Assembly (NCBI RefSeq): GCF_900107965.1
Contig: NZ_FNVU01000032.1
Coordinates: 25,106-89,105 of the forward strand
Direction: 5' to 3'
From: Actinacidiphila yanglinensis
GTDB taxonomy: Bacteria; Actinomycetota; Actinomycetes; Streptomycetales; Streptomycetaceae
Length of the DNA: 64,000 bases
Both the position numbers and the translations under genes were made by a program. The notes below the pieces were generated by a model. That model worked only from the letters and a program-made list of their open reading frames with translations, was not told the DNA's origin and made no database searches. Within the stretch, counting starts at the first letter, position 1. Each line of letters opens with the position of its first letter. Positions 1 through 8,875 of this stretch are shown in pieces.

Positions 1-395
1 CCTGGGACGCCTGAACCGGCCTCCCTCGTACGGGAGAAGAAGGACGGTCCGGGACGAACAGGACCGTGGCCGGCCCGGGTCGGGCCGGAGGCGGGCCGGG
101 GGCGGGGCCGGGTCGGAGCCAGGTCCGGGGCGCCGACTGCGCCCGCTCGTCGCGCGATCCGCGGGATCACCCGGCAGCGCGGCGGAAGACTCCCGCCTCC
201 TGGGCCGGGTCACCCGTGTCACCGAGGATGACCACGTGGAAGACGGCGCCGGCGAGGGCGGTCACGAAACGGGAGAGCCTACGGGTGCTGCGCACAGCGG
301 ATCACCTGTCCGATCGGGTGGCGGGACACGGGGGTTGGGGGCCGGGGACTGCGACCGGGGTGCGCGGGGCACCCCGGTTCCTGCCGCCTGCGGCC
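1..395. other. Gene-poor left edge
   Basis: No convincing coding region is seen. The first bases could be the last codons of a plus-strand gene (TGG GAC GCC TGA ending at 14), but too little is present to support it. Positions about 69-116 are a very G/C-rich run of CCGG/GGGCCGG words. Frames open through this stretch run antisense to the real genes downstream and are not supported. Confidence 0.4.
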
Positions 396-1106
396 TCACC
401 AGGCCAGGGCGTCGTCCATCGACTGCTCCCAGTAGGTCGTCCTGAGGGAGTCGTCGATGTGGACGCCCTGCGCGGGCAGCGACGGGTGGGCCGCAGCGCC
501 GGTGCTCCCGGTGCCGGACCGGCCGGAGAACCAGATGGTGAGGGACTTCACGGTGCGGCCGTTCGTGCCGCTCCCGTCGCCCGCGGACAGGATCACCGAG
601 GCGTAACCGGACTCCCCGGGGCCGAGCGTGGTCACCGCCTGCGGGTGCGAGTCCTCGATCACCGACGGCACCGCCTGCGCACCGGCGAACTGCAGCGCCG
701 GGTACCCGTACAGGTAGCAGGTCTTGCTGCCGGTGTTGGTGACCGTCAGCAGCATGTGGTTCACCGGACGGCTCACCGGCGCGGCGACGACCTTGGTGTC
801 GGATCCGTCGCATGTCACGCTCTTGCTCGCGGGGTTCGGGGCCTTGGTCGCGGAACTGCCCCCCGCCGGCCGCGACCCGGCCGCCTTCGCCGGAGGCGTG
901 GATGCCGACGGCGCGGACGGGACCGCGGCGGAAGGGGTGGCCGTGGGTGCGGCCGCGGGCGTCGAGGTGACCGCGGCGGCGTCCTTCGCGGCACCCGTGT
1001 CGCTCGTGCCCGGCCCACCGGTGCACGCGGTCAGCGCGAATCCGGCGAGTGCGACGGTCGCGGCGGCGCCGACGACACCGATGCGGGGGGTGCGGATGCG
1101 GAACAT
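396..1106 (-). CDS. DUF4232 domain lipoprotein
   Basis: A 236-residue exported protein of unknown function. The N-terminus is a signal peptide ending in a lipobox (LTAC at about residues 25-28), so it should be anchored outside the membrane. Residues about 30-95 are a low-complexity Ala/Pro/Ser/Thr linker. The C-terminal part (about 98-225) is the DUF4232 beta-sandwich type, with a Cys early in the domain (VTCDGSD), a second in TCYLYGYP, and the family's typical L.V.NTGS..C segment. Family role is not established. Two more DUF4232-type lipoproteins occur in this window (10180 and 58122). Alternative: a generic surface lipoprotein with no enzymatic function. Confidence 0.85.
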   Translation of the reverse strand: MFRIRTPRIGVVGAAATVALAGFALTACTGGPGTSDTGAAKDAAAVTSTPAAAPTATPSAAVPSAPSASTPPAKAAGSRPAGGSSATKAPNPASKSVTCDGSDTKVVAAPVSRPVNHMLLTVTNTGSKTCYLYGYPALQFAGAQAVPSVIEDSHPQAVTTLGPGESGYASVILSAGDGSGTNGRTVKSLTIWFSGRSGTGSTGAAAHPSLPAQGVHIDDSLRTTYWEQSMDDALAW

Positions 1107-1394
1107 GAGGCCCTGCCTTCTTGGCTGTTCGAGGTGGGTGTGGTGCTCGATGACCTGATCTTGCGGCGCGGTCCGTCCCAGCCGCCACGTATAGCGGCGG
1201 GTTGGGGACGCTGGAACGCCGAAACCCCCTCCGACCAGCGGAGATACGGTGCCCCTGGAACGGGCGAACGGGATGCCGGGGACGGCGGAAACGGGTCCCG
1301 GGACCCGCCCGGCCGACCGATCGACCCGGCCGGCGGGCCCCGGTTCCCTGCTCCCGCGTGCCCCCGCGGCATCAACGGCACCAACGGCGGGCCC
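1107..1394. other. Intergenic, no gene seen
   Basis: A 288-bp gap between two minus-strand genes. It should hold the promoter of the DUF4232 gene at its left side. No repeat, RNA or clear terminator was recognised. Confidence 0.4.
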
Positions 1395-1943
1395 TCAGCG
1401 CGGAGTCAGCCGCAGCACCCGCGCCCCGTCCCGCCAGACCGCCCGCAGGTCCTCCCGGTCCGGCTCGCCGTCCTCACCGACCCGGATACCGTTGAACCTC
1501 GCGAAGGCCCGGTTGGCCCGCGCCATCTCGGCGTAGGCCGCGACGACTTCGGCCTCCCCGGTGCCGGTCCGCACGTCGGCCCGGCGGCGCCTGCCCCGGA
1601 GCCGGATCACGATCTGCTCGCCGGTGCGCAGGTTGCGCCCCCACCGGGACGAGGTGCCGATCAGGAGCTCGCCGCCCCGGGTCACGTACGCGACGGGGAC
1701 CGCGTAACGCCGTCCCGAGACACGGCCGACGACGTGGAGGACGACCAGCCGGGCGCCGACGAGGCGCGAGAGCAGGGGAGTTCGCAGGAGGCCGCGCGCC
1801 AGCAGGTTGACCAGGCGCTGCCCCGGCAATGTCCGCACCCGCGGGCGGGAACGGGACGGGCGGCGGCCGGAACCGGACCGCGGGCGAGCCTCAGGACCGG
1901 GATCGGAGCCCTGCCCGGCCGCCCCCGCACCCTCACCTCTCAT
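1395..1943 (-). CDS. Nitroreductase/deazaflavin-dependent oxidoreductase family protein
   Basis: A 182-residue cytoplasmic protein. After a basic, low-complexity N-terminus (about 1-40) comes a compact domain with the pattern VVGRVSGRRYAVPVAYV, then LLIGTSSRWGRNLRTG and VIRLRGRRRRADV. This fits the F420-dependent nitroreductase (Ddn/DUF385) split-barrel fold, where the segment after GR.SG contacts the deazaflavin. Members reduce nitro compounds, quinones or unknown substrates; the substrate here is not predictable. The gene lies 6 bp downstream of the hypothetical gene at 1950 on the same strand, so they probably form an operon under the MarR-type control region at 2.7 kb. The low-complexity N-terminus means the true start may be later than 1943. 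Confidence 0.65.
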   Translation of the reverse strand: MRGEGAGAAGQGSDPGPEARPRSGSGRRPSRSRPRVRTLPGQRLVNLLARGLLRTPLLSRLVGARLVVLHVVGRVSGRRYAVPVAYVTRGGELLIGTSSRWGRNLRTGEQIVIRLRGRRRRADVRTGTGEAEVVAAYAEMARANRAFARFNGIRVGEDGEPDREDLRAVWRDGARVLRLTPR

Positions 1944-1949
1944 GGCCGC

Positions 1950-2636
1950 TCACGCCTGCTCACCGCTGCCGGTGGTGACCGGGGCCACCGCCGGGAGCCG
2001 CTGGTCGCTCGCGGAGGTGGGGGCCAGCCCGGTGACCGCCGCGGGCATCGCGCCGACCGTGAACACGCGGACCTCGTCGCCGACCGCGACCGTGAGGAAG
2101 GACGCCTCACCCGGCACCTGTTCGGGCACCGGGATCTCGTGCTGCCCGGCTTCCAGGTCGCCGTCGAAGACCGGCATCGAGGTGCTCTTCGGCTCCGGCG
2201 GGGTGAACGAGGTCCCCCACAGGGCCTCGACGGTGACGCGCGTGCGTGCGGTGAGGGTCAGCCTCGCGCGGCGGCCGGCCTCGTCGTAGCCGATCCGGAC
2301 ACCGGACGGGGCCCGTCGCCGGTCGAAGACGGCCTCTTCCACCTGGGCCGCGATGACGCCGGCGATGCCGGCGAGCCCCTGCACGAAGGTCACCCCGGCG
2401 TTGCGCCGGGCCACCTCCTCCCGCAGGTACTGCTTGGTCCCGGCCGGGACCATCCCGCCGAAGACCAGGACGTCGAGCGCGGCGACGTCGTAGTCGTCGA
2501 GCACCCGGTCGAACTGGTTGGTCGCGTCGGCGGTGCAGCCCCTGGCGCGCAGGAGGTCGACCGCCGCGAGAAGGACGCTGGGGCTGCGGCCGACCACGAG
2601 CACGCGATCGGGTCGGCCGGAGGGGGTGATGTTCAT
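1950..2636 (-). CDS. Conserved hypothetical protein with Rossmann-like N-terminus
   Basis: A 228-residue protein. The ATG at 2634-2636 is chosen because it has a GGGAG Shine-Dalgarno about 6 bases upstream and begins a protein-like sequence (MNITPSGRPDRVLVVGRSPS). Longer in-frame starts run into the MarR operator region. Residues 10-110 alternate beta and alpha as in a Rossmann or receiver-like fold, with a GGMVPAGTK loop resembling short-chain dehydrogenase-related proteins but no catalytic Tyr-x3-Lys. The C-terminal half is beta-rich. It is divergent from the MarR gene, with operators between them, so it is probably a regulated target. Function unknown. Confidence 0.7.
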   Translation of the reverse strand: MNITPSGRPDRVLVVGRSPSVLLAAVDLLRARGCTADATNQFDRVLDDYDVAALDVLVFGGMVPAGTKQYLREEVARRNAGVTFVQGLAGIAGVIAAQVEEAVFDRRRAPSGVRIGYDEAGRRARLTLTARTRVTVEALWGTSFTPPEPKSTSMPVFDGDLEAGQHEIPVPEQVPGEASFLTVAVGDEVRVFTVGAMPAAVTGLAPTSASDQRLPAVAPVTTGSGEQA

Positions 2637-2712
2637 CGTCGGAACTCCCTGGTGAGGGCGGGACACGGACACCGCGCGCGGGCGTGAGCGCCGCGTGCAC
2701 CGGCCGCCGCCG

Positions 2713-2757
2713 TGTTGGCCTGTCCAATGTTGGCCATTCCAACATAGGCGATGTTGG
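2713..2757. promoter_or_regulatory. Cluster of TGTTGG/CCAACA operators, probable MarR site
   Basis: Between the divergent genes at 1950 and 2786. TGTTGG occurs at 2713, 2728 and 2752. The middle copy forms a perfect 7-5-7 inverted repeat, ATGTTGG (2727-2733) with CCAACAT (2739-2745). Left of it TTGG (2715-2718) pairs with CCAA (2724-2727). MarR-family dimers typically bind such sites in the divergent promoter of their own gene and its target. Assignment to this MarR is inference. Confidence 0.65.
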
Positions 2758-2785
2758 CCGGCCCCACAATTGGTAACCTGGAGGC

Positions 2786-3238
2786 ATGCCCGCGCACCCC
2801 GTTCGGCCCGGCCGCACACCGGACCGGCTCAAGGACCGCCCCACCTGGCTGATCAGCCGTGCCTTCGCGCGCTCCTCGGCGCTGCTCGCGGCCGGATTCG
2901 AAGCGGACGGCGACGGCCTGCGCGGCTACCACTACCGGCTGCTCGCGGCGCTGGAGCAGTGGGGTCCCGCCAGCCAGGCCGACCTCGGGCGCGACACGGG
3001 GATCGACCGGAGCGACGTCACCGCGGCCCTCACCGAACTCGAGTCACGCGGGCTCGTCGAACGCCGGGTCGATCCCGATCACCGGCGCCGGAAGATCGTG
3101 ACGATCACCCCCCAGGGCGGGGACGCCCTCGTCGGCCTCGACGCGGTGATCGACCGCACCCAGGCGGCCGTCCTCGCTCCCCTGACGGCCGCCCAGCGGC
3201 GCCAGTTCGTCGACCTGATGGCGAAACTGCTCGACTAG
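2786..3238 (+). CDS. MarR family transcriptional regulator
   Basis: A 150-residue DNA-binding protein with a MarR-type winged helix. The core spans about residues 40-120: LEQWGPASQADLGRDTGIDRSDV is the helix-turn-helix, followed by the wing VERRVDPDHRRRKIVTIT, which carries the D-x-R-x3 pattern usual in MarR wings. Flanking helices (residues 10-35 and 120-148) would form the dimer interface. An ATG at 2786 preceded by GGAGG (GGAGGC) supports the start. It is divergent from the 1950 gene with palindromic sites between, which suggests autoregulation and control of the minus-strand pair. The ligand is unknown. Confidence 0.88.
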   Translation: MPAHPVRPGRTPDRLKDRPTWLISRAFARSSALLAAGFEADGDGLRGYHYRLLAALEQWGPASQADLGRDTGIDRSDVTAALTELESRGLVERRVDPDHRRRKIVTITPQGGDALVGLDAVIDRTQAAVLAPLTAAQRRQFVDLMAKLLD

Positions 3239-3511
3239 CGGATCCCGCACCCGCCCACCGAGCGCCGGCACATCGCGCGCCCCCGCGCGCACCCACTTAC
3301 GGCGCACGCGGCACGCCGTTCGCGTGCCGCGACCGAACCGGTCGGCAGGTGGCGATCATCATTCGATTCCACTCCCGCTACCTGCTGAATGATGCCGAAA
3401 TCGACTCTCTGAGTGGCTTCCCGCACCGCAACGGCGCGCTGGGCACCCACTCCATGATCACGACCTGTATCCCATGAGCGTGATCTGAGGCGATGGGAAG
3501 CGGGAGAAACA

Positions 3512-5389
3512 ATGGTCGGGCGAAGGAAGTTCCTCATGGCCGGCGCCGCGGGCGGCGCGGTGATGCTTCCACGGGGAGTTCGGGGTGCGGAGGCGCACGC
3601 CGTGGCGGGAAGCGGGATGGGGTCGACCGACACCTCGGTGCCGCAGACGCCTCCGCTGGAGAAGTTCGTCGACGCGCTGCCCGTGCCGGGGACGGCCATC
3701 CCGGATCCTTCGGTCTATCCGGGCGCCGACTACTACGAGGTCACCATGCGTGAGGGCAGGTGGCGCTTCCACCGGGACCTCGGACCGGCGAAGGTGTGGG
3801 GGTACTGGGCCGCGAATCCGCACGACCCCCGCAAGCCGATCGGCATGGGCTACCTCGGGCCGACCCTCGACACGACCATCGACCACCCGACGGTCGTCAA
3901 GTGGCGCAACGAGCTGCCGAACACGACCCACCTGTTCCAGTTCGTGATCGACGAGATCCGCCAGGGAAACCCCGAGCTCACCCCGTTCCCGCCGCCGCCG
4001 TACCAGTCGCAGCAGCCCTTCCCCGCGAACGTCAACGTGTGGAACGTCGTGCACCAGCACGGCGGTTACACCGCGCCGCAGTCCGACGGCACGCCGCCGC
4101 AGTCCTACACCTCCGACGGCATCCACGGCGAGGGGTACACCACCCTCGACCCGAACCGGGCCGCACCCAACGAGCAGATCTGCGGCTACACCAACCACGA
4201 CCGTTCGTGCCTGCTCTGGTACCACGACCACGCCATGGGAATGACCAGCCTCAACGTCTACGCGGGGCTTGCCGGCCTCTACGTCATCCGGGACCCCGCC
4301 GACGAGCGACTGGGTCTGCCGCAGGGCGAGTTCGAGATCCCCCTGGTCCTCCAGGACCGGACCTTCCACTCCGACGGCTCGCTCGCGTACACCATGACGC
4401 AGCAGGAGGGCGAGGACACACCGGTCGTCAACGGGAAGGCCTACCCGTACCTGGCCGTCGAGCCGCGCCGCTACCGGCTGCGCCTCCTCAACGGCTCCAA
4501 CGAGCGCTTCTGGCGGCTGCGGTTCGACACGCCCCGGGACGTACTGCCCCAGCCCCAGCTGCCGTTCTGGCTGATCGGCACGGACGGCGGCCTCCGCGCT
4601 CCGCTGCCGATGCTGAACTTCCTGATCTCCCCGGCCGAACGCTACGACCTGCTGGTCGACTTCAGCCAGCTGCCCATGGGCACGAACGTCACGTTGACGA
4701 ACTACAACGCGCCGGTCCACTACCCCGCGGGAGTCGGGCCCGAGATCACCGAGATCATGCAGTTCCAGGTCACCAAGCCGCTGTCCGGGGCGGACCGGAC
4801 GAGGCCGGCCGCGCAGCTCAGGCTGCCGCAGGCCGCGGACGTCCGGCCGGAACCAGGCACCCGCCGGCGGCAGTGGGTCGTGTACCAGCACCAGCTCTTC
4901 GGCACGATGACCTTCAACGCGACGCCGTACTACGCGCCGCCGGAGGACACCGTCACGGCGGGCACCAGCGAGATCTGGGAGTACGTCAACCCCAACCACG
5001 ACGCCCACCCGATGCACATCCACCTGATCAACTTCCAGGTGCTGGACCGGCAGCCGCTGGACGCGGCGGGCTACCAGGCGGCCTACGAGCGGTGGATCGA
5101 CGGCGGCCGCAGGCCGGAGGACCTGCCGGTGCTGGAGAACTTCCTCACCGGCCCGCCGATCCCGGCGGACCCTGACGAGGCGCGGTCCGACAAGGACACG
5201 TTCAAGTCCTATGCGGAGACGGTGACCCGGGTCTTCATCCCGGACATCACCCCGCCGACGGACACGCTCGCGGGGATTCCGGGCAGCGGCGCCGAGTACC
5301 CGGCGTGGTACATCCACCACTGCCACATCCTCGAACACGAGGACGACGACCTGATGCGCCCCTGGGTCATCGTCGAGGACGACGCCTGA
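3512..5389 (+). CDS. Tat-exported multicopper oxidase (laccase/phenoxazinone synthase/CotA type)
   Basis: A 625-residue copper oxidase. The N-terminus GRRKFLMAGAAGG is a twin-arginine signal, so it folds in the cytoplasm and is exported. All four copper-ligand motifs are present: HQHGG near residue 180, WYHDHAMG near 237, HPMHIHL near 498-503, and HHCHILEHEDDDLM near 602. The HCH Cys is the type 1 copper ligand and the final Met is the probable axial ligand. Length, the NHDRSCLLWYHDH context and the DLMRP ending match bilirubin oxidase, CotA and phenoxazinone synthase-like enzymes, which oxidise phenols, aminophenols or bilirubin using O2. The start has a GGGAG ribosome site. It lies 107 bp before another Tat-exported enzyme. 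Confidence 0.92.
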   Translation: MVGRRKFLMAGAAGGAVMLPRGVRGAEAHAVAGSGMGSTDTSVPQTPPLEKFVDALPVPGTAIPDPSVYPGADYYEVTMREGRWRFHRDLGPAKVWGYWAANPHDPRKPIGMGYLGPTLDTTIDHPTVVKWRNELPNTTHLFQFVIDEIRQGNPELTPFPPPPYQSQQPFPANVNVWNVVHQHGGYTAPQSDGTPPQSYTSDGIHGEGYTTLDPNRAAPNEQICGYTNHDRSCLLWYHDHAMGMTSLNVYAGLAGLYVIRDPADERLGLPQGEFEIPLVLQDRTFHSDGSLAYTMTQQEGEDTPVVNGKAYPYLAVEPRRYRLRLLNGSNERFWRLRFDTPRDVLPQPQLPFWLIGTDGGLRAPLPMLNFLISPAERYDLLVDFSQLPMGTNVTLTNYNAPVHYPAGVGPEITEIMQFQVTKPLSGADRTRPAAQLRLPQAADVRPEPGTRRRQWVVYQHQLFGTMTFNATPYYAPPEDTVTAGTSEIWEYVNPNHDAHPMHIHLINFQVLDRQPLDAAGYQAAYERWIDGGRRPEDLPVLENFLTGPPIPADPDEARSDKDTFKSYAETVTRVFIPDITPPTDTLAGIPGSGAEYPAWYIHHCHILEHEDDDLMRPWVIVEDDA

Positions 5390-5496
5390 TCCCTGCTCCC
5401 GTCAATGCCCGTCAGTGCCCGTCAATGCCCTTGAACAAAGGGCGCATTCGGAACACCGCGTGAAGGTGTTCCACGATCTCCCGCAGAGAGGGTGTC

Positions 5497-7995
5497 ATGG
5501 CCGGGTTCTCGCGCAGGCGGCTCCTGAAGTCCGCGTTCGGTGCCGGGGGCGCGGCAGCGGCGATGTCGCTGCTGCCGCCCAACCTCCGGCGCGCCGTGGC
5601 GGAGTCGTCCGCGACACCGCGGAACCCGGGCTCGCTGGAGGACATCGAGCACGTGGTGATCCTCATGCTGGAGAACCGCTCCTTCGACCACTACTTCGGC
5701 ACGATGCCCGGGGTGCGCGGCTTCGACGACCCGGACGCGGCGACGCTGTCCACCGGGCTGTCGGTCTTCCACCAGCCGGACGCGGTCAACCCCGACGGCT
5801 ACCTCCTGCCGTTCCACCTGGACACCAAGACCACCAGTGCGCAGGCGATCCCCTCGACGAGCCACGCCTGGACGGTGCAGCACGCGGCGGTCAACGGCGG
5901 CCGGATGGACCAGTGGCTGCCCGCCCACCGCACGGCCGACGGACCGGCCAAGGGCCCGTACACGATGGGCTACTACCGGCGCGACGACATCCCGTTCCAC
6001 TTCGCGCTGGCCGAGTCGTTCACCCTCTGCGACGCCTACCACTGCTCGCTGCTCGGCCCGACCTGGCCCAACCGCCTCTACCACTGGACCGGCACCATCG
6101 ACCCGGACGGCCTGGCCGGCGGGCCGGTGACCAGCAACGTGATCCCGGCGCCCTTCCGCTGGACGACGTACCCGGAGCGGCTCACCCGGGCAGGCGTCTC
6201 CTGGCACGTCTACCAGCAGGAGGACGACTACGGCACCAACCCGCTGGAGTGGTTCCAGACCTACCAGGACTCCGTCCCCGGGGACGCGCTCCACGAGCAC
6301 GCGCTGACCATCGGCCCGGCCGACCAGTTCGCGCAGGACGCGATCAACGACCGCCTGCCGAAGGTGTCGTGGATCATCCCGACCTCCGGGCAGAGCGAGC
6401 ACCCGGACTACACCCCGGCCGCGGGCGCCGACTTCCTGGCGCGCCAGCTCGACGCGGTCGCCGCCAACCCCGACGTGTGGAGCAAGACCGTCTTCATCGT
6501 CAACTACGACGAGAACGACGGCCTGTTCGACCACGTGATCCCGCCGATCCCGCCGGCCGGCACGCCGGGCGAGTTCGTGAACGGCGTGCCGATCGGTGCC
6601 GGCATCCGGGTGCCGTGCGTCATCGTCTCGCCCTGGACGCAGGGCGGTTACGTCGCCGGTGAGCCCTTCGACCACACCTCGGTACTGCGCTTCCTGGAGC
6701 GGATCACCGGCGTGCAGGAGACCAACATCAGCGACTGGCGCCGTCGCACCTTCGGCGACCTGACCTCGGCCCTCGGGCTCTCCGCGGCCACACCGTTCCC
6801 CGCGCTGCCGGACACCAAGGCGCAGTTCTGGGCGGCCGAGGACGAGGTGGCCACGCTGCCGCCGGCCACGTTCCCCGGCGCGGGCCAGACTCCCCCGCAC
6901 CAGGAGACGCCGGGCGCGCAGCCGGACCAGACCCCGGCGTCACCCGCCCCCGACGCCGCGGCGCCCGCGGCCGCCCATCCCCCGTACACCGTCAGCCGCA
7001 TCGTCGAGAACGCGACGACCCACCGGTCGGACTTCCCGGACGGCACCGCGGGCACCGACTTCCCCGGCATCCAGGAAGCCGTCCCCGGCGTCGGACCCAC
7101 CAGCGGCACGTACCTCTACACCGTCGGCGTGGTCAGCTTCACGCTGGCGGTGATCGACCCGGCCACCCGGCAGCTGGTGGCCAGCGTCAAGGCGGGGGTG
7201 AGCCCGTACGGTCTCACGAAGGCGCCCGGCGGCAAGCTGTACCTGAGCAGTTCGGGCGAGAACTCGGTCTCCGTCTACAACACCGGTACGGGCAAGGTCG
7301 CTTCGAGCATCGGTGTCGGCGCCTATCCGCACGGCCTGGCGACCTCGCCCGACGGCGGGAGCGTCTACGTCGCCAACACCGGCCCCGACACCGGACCCGG
7401 CGGCTCGCAGACCCTCTCCGTCATCGACACCGCCTCCGACAAGGTCACGGCCACCTGGACGTCCGGGACGGCCCCGCACTCGCTCGTGACCGGCACGGAC
7501 GGCAAGGCACTCTACGTCTCCTGCTCCGACGGCCTGTCCGTGATGGACACCGGCACCGGAGAGCAGCAGGCACTGCTGACCGACCAGGCCGGGTCCAACG
7601 GCGTCGCCGTCCACCCCGACGGCACCCGCCTGTATGTGGTCAACACCTGGCAGGACACCCTGTCGGTGATCGACGTCCGCACCCTCCGCGTGCTCGCCCG
7701 GGTCGGCGTCGGCCGGACCCCCTGGCAGGTCGCCGTCAGCCCCGACGGCGCGCGGGTGTACGTCACCAACTCCAGGGACGATTCGGTCTCGGTGATCGAC
7801 GCGGCCCAGAACCGGGTGACCGCCACCGTGGCGGTCAAGCACGTCCCGACGGGCATCACCGCGACCGCCTCCACGCTCTGGGTCGCCACCAACGCGTCGT
7901 CCACGGTCGACGCGATCGACGCGAAGTCGCTGAAGCCGTTGGGCAGTACGGCCCTCGGCCTGACCACCAGCCCGGCCGCGATGGTCATCGCCTGA
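5497..7995 (+). CDS. Tat-exported phospholipase C-type phosphoesterase fused to a YVTN beta-propeller
   Basis: An 832-residue secreted protein with two modules. Residues 1-37 are a Tat signal (SRRRLLKSAFGAGG). About 45-450 form the phosphoesterase domain of the bacterial phospholipase C/acid phosphatase AcpA family, with VVILMLENRSFDHYFG near residue 55 and NYDENDGLFDHV near 337, the metal and nucleophile motifs. A Pro/Ala linker follows (about 465-500). About 536-832 hold repeated blades of YVTN type (SVIDT.....T....G..P, SPDGARVYVTN). Length is far above a plain PLC (about 450-700 residues), and the propeller is C-terminal. Substrate may be phospholipid or another phosphodiester. Start supported by GAGAGGG upstream. 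Confidence 0.85.
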   Translation: MAGFSRRRLLKSAFGAGGAAAAMSLLPPNLRRAVAESSATPRNPGSLEDIEHVVILMLENRSFDHYFGTMPGVRGFDDPDAATLSTGLSVFHQPDAVNPDGYLLPFHLDTKTTSAQAIPSTSHAWTVQHAAVNGGRMDQWLPAHRTADGPAKGPYTMGYYRRDDIPFHFALAESFTLCDAYHCSLLGPTWPNRLYHWTGTIDPDGLAGGPVTSNVIPAPFRWTTYPERLTRAGVSWHVYQQEDDYGTNPLEWFQTYQDSVPGDALHEHALTIGPADQFAQDAINDRLPKVSWIIPTSGQSEHPDYTPAAGADFLARQLDAVAANPDVWSKTVFIVNYDENDGLFDHVIPPIPPAGTPGEFVNGVPIGAGIRVPCVIVSPWTQGGYVAGEPFDHTSVLRFLERITGVQETNISDWRRRTFGDLTSALGLSAATPFPALPDTKAQFWAAEDEVATLPPATFPGAGQTPPHQETPGAQPDQTPASPAPDAAAPAAAHPPYTVSRIVENATTHRSDFPDGTAGTDFPGIQEAVPGVGPTSGTYLYTVGVVSFTLAVIDPATRQLVASVKAGVSPYGLTKAPGGKLYLSSSGENSVSVYNTGTGKVASSIGVGAYPHGLATSPDGGSVYVANTGPDTGPGGSQTLSVIDTASDKVTATWTSGTAPHSLVTGTDGKALYVSCSDGLSVMDTGTGEQQALLTDQAGSNGVAVHPDGTRLYVVNTWQDTLSVIDVRTLRVLARVGVGRTPWQVAVSPDGARVYVTNSRDDSVSVIDAAQNRVTATVAVKHVPTGITATASTLWVATNASSTVDAIDAKSLKPLGSTALGLTTSPAAMVIA

Positions 7996-8045
7996 AGCAC
8001 TCCGATTCCGGGCGCCGGGGCAGGGGGGGCGTAGGCTCCGGCACC

Positions 8046-8783
8046 GTGGATCTGCGGACATGCGTTTTCGACGACCGGCCCGATCTGCGGGCGCAGGCCG
8101 AGGAGATCTTCAGCGCGGGCTGGCCCGAGTTCATCTTCCACGACCCGGCCGCCGACCGGCAGATGGACCGGGTCCGGGCGTGGTTCGGGGAGTTGAACCT
8201 CCTCCTGGTGGACGGTGCGGACCGCATCGTCGCCGGCGGCTGGGGAGTCCCCGTGTCCTGGGACGGGACCCTCGACGACCTGCCCGGTGGTTACGACGAC
8301 GCCCTGCTGCGGGCGGTCGGCCTGCACGAGGCAGGCGGCAGGGCCGACACCCTGGTGATCGCCGCGGCCCAGGTCCGGGCGGACCTGCAAGGGCGCGGCC
8401 TGGCACGCGAGATGCTCGGGTTGCTCGCGTCGGCCGGAGAGCACGCGGGGCTGGAACGCGTGATCGCCCCCGTGCGGCCGACCTCGAAGGCCCGCTACCC
8501 GCTCACGCCGATGACCGAGTTCATGACCTGGACGCGGAGGGACGGCGCGCCGCTGGACCCGTGGTTGCGCACGCACCAGCGCATGGGCGCCCGCATGCTG
8601 TGTGCCGCCGAACGGTCCATGACGATGGAGGGATCGGTCACCGAATGGGAGAAGTGGGCCGGGTTCGCCCTGCCGGCCTCCGGACGGTACGTGGTCCCGG
8701 GCGCCCTCGCCCCGCTGGCCCTCGACCACGCCGCGGATCACGGGGAACTGGTGGAGCCGAACGTGTGGGTGCGGCACCGCTGA
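8046..8783 (+). CDS. GNAT-like N-acetyltransferase family protein
   Basis: A 245-residue cytoplasmic protein starting at GTG. The central part, VIAAAQVRADLQGRGLAREML near residues 100-122, matches the GNAT acetyl-CoA motif A (V...QG.G.A). The rest is less typical: the C-terminal 100 residues are diverged, with a WTRRDGAPLDPWLRTHQR segment that is common in a group of uncharacterised actinobacterial acetyltransferase-like proteins. Substrate unknown. It is 50 bp after the phosphoesterase gene and may be independently transcribed. Confidence 0.7.
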   Translation: MDLRTCVFDDRPDLRAQAEEIFSAGWPEFIFHDPAADRQMDRVRAWFGELNLLLVDGADRIVAGGWGVPVSWDGTLDDLPGGYDDALLRAVGLHEAGGRADTLVIAAAQVRADLQGRGLAREMLGLLASAGEHAGLERVIAPVRPTSKARYPLTPMTEFMTWTRRDGAPLDPWLRTHQRMGARMLCAAERSMTMEGSVTEWEKWAGFALPASGRYVVPGALAPLALDHAADHGELVEPNVWVRHR

Positions 8784-8875
8784 ACGGCCCTTCCTTCGGT
8801 TCCACTGCTGACCACGGCAGGGCCGACCGTAAATCCAGGTGCCCTCCGGCACGTACCCCGCTAGCCTCCGCCGAC

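Noticed and set aside
66..2687. An 873-codon plus-strand open frame
   Set aside because: It runs antisense through three better-supported minus-strand genes and its translation is Arg/Gly/Pro-rich without domain signatures. Long antisense frames are expected at this GC content.
3239..3511. A gene between the MarR and multicopper oxidase genes
   Set aside because: Open frames here are shadows or lack starts; only promoter-like DNA is present.
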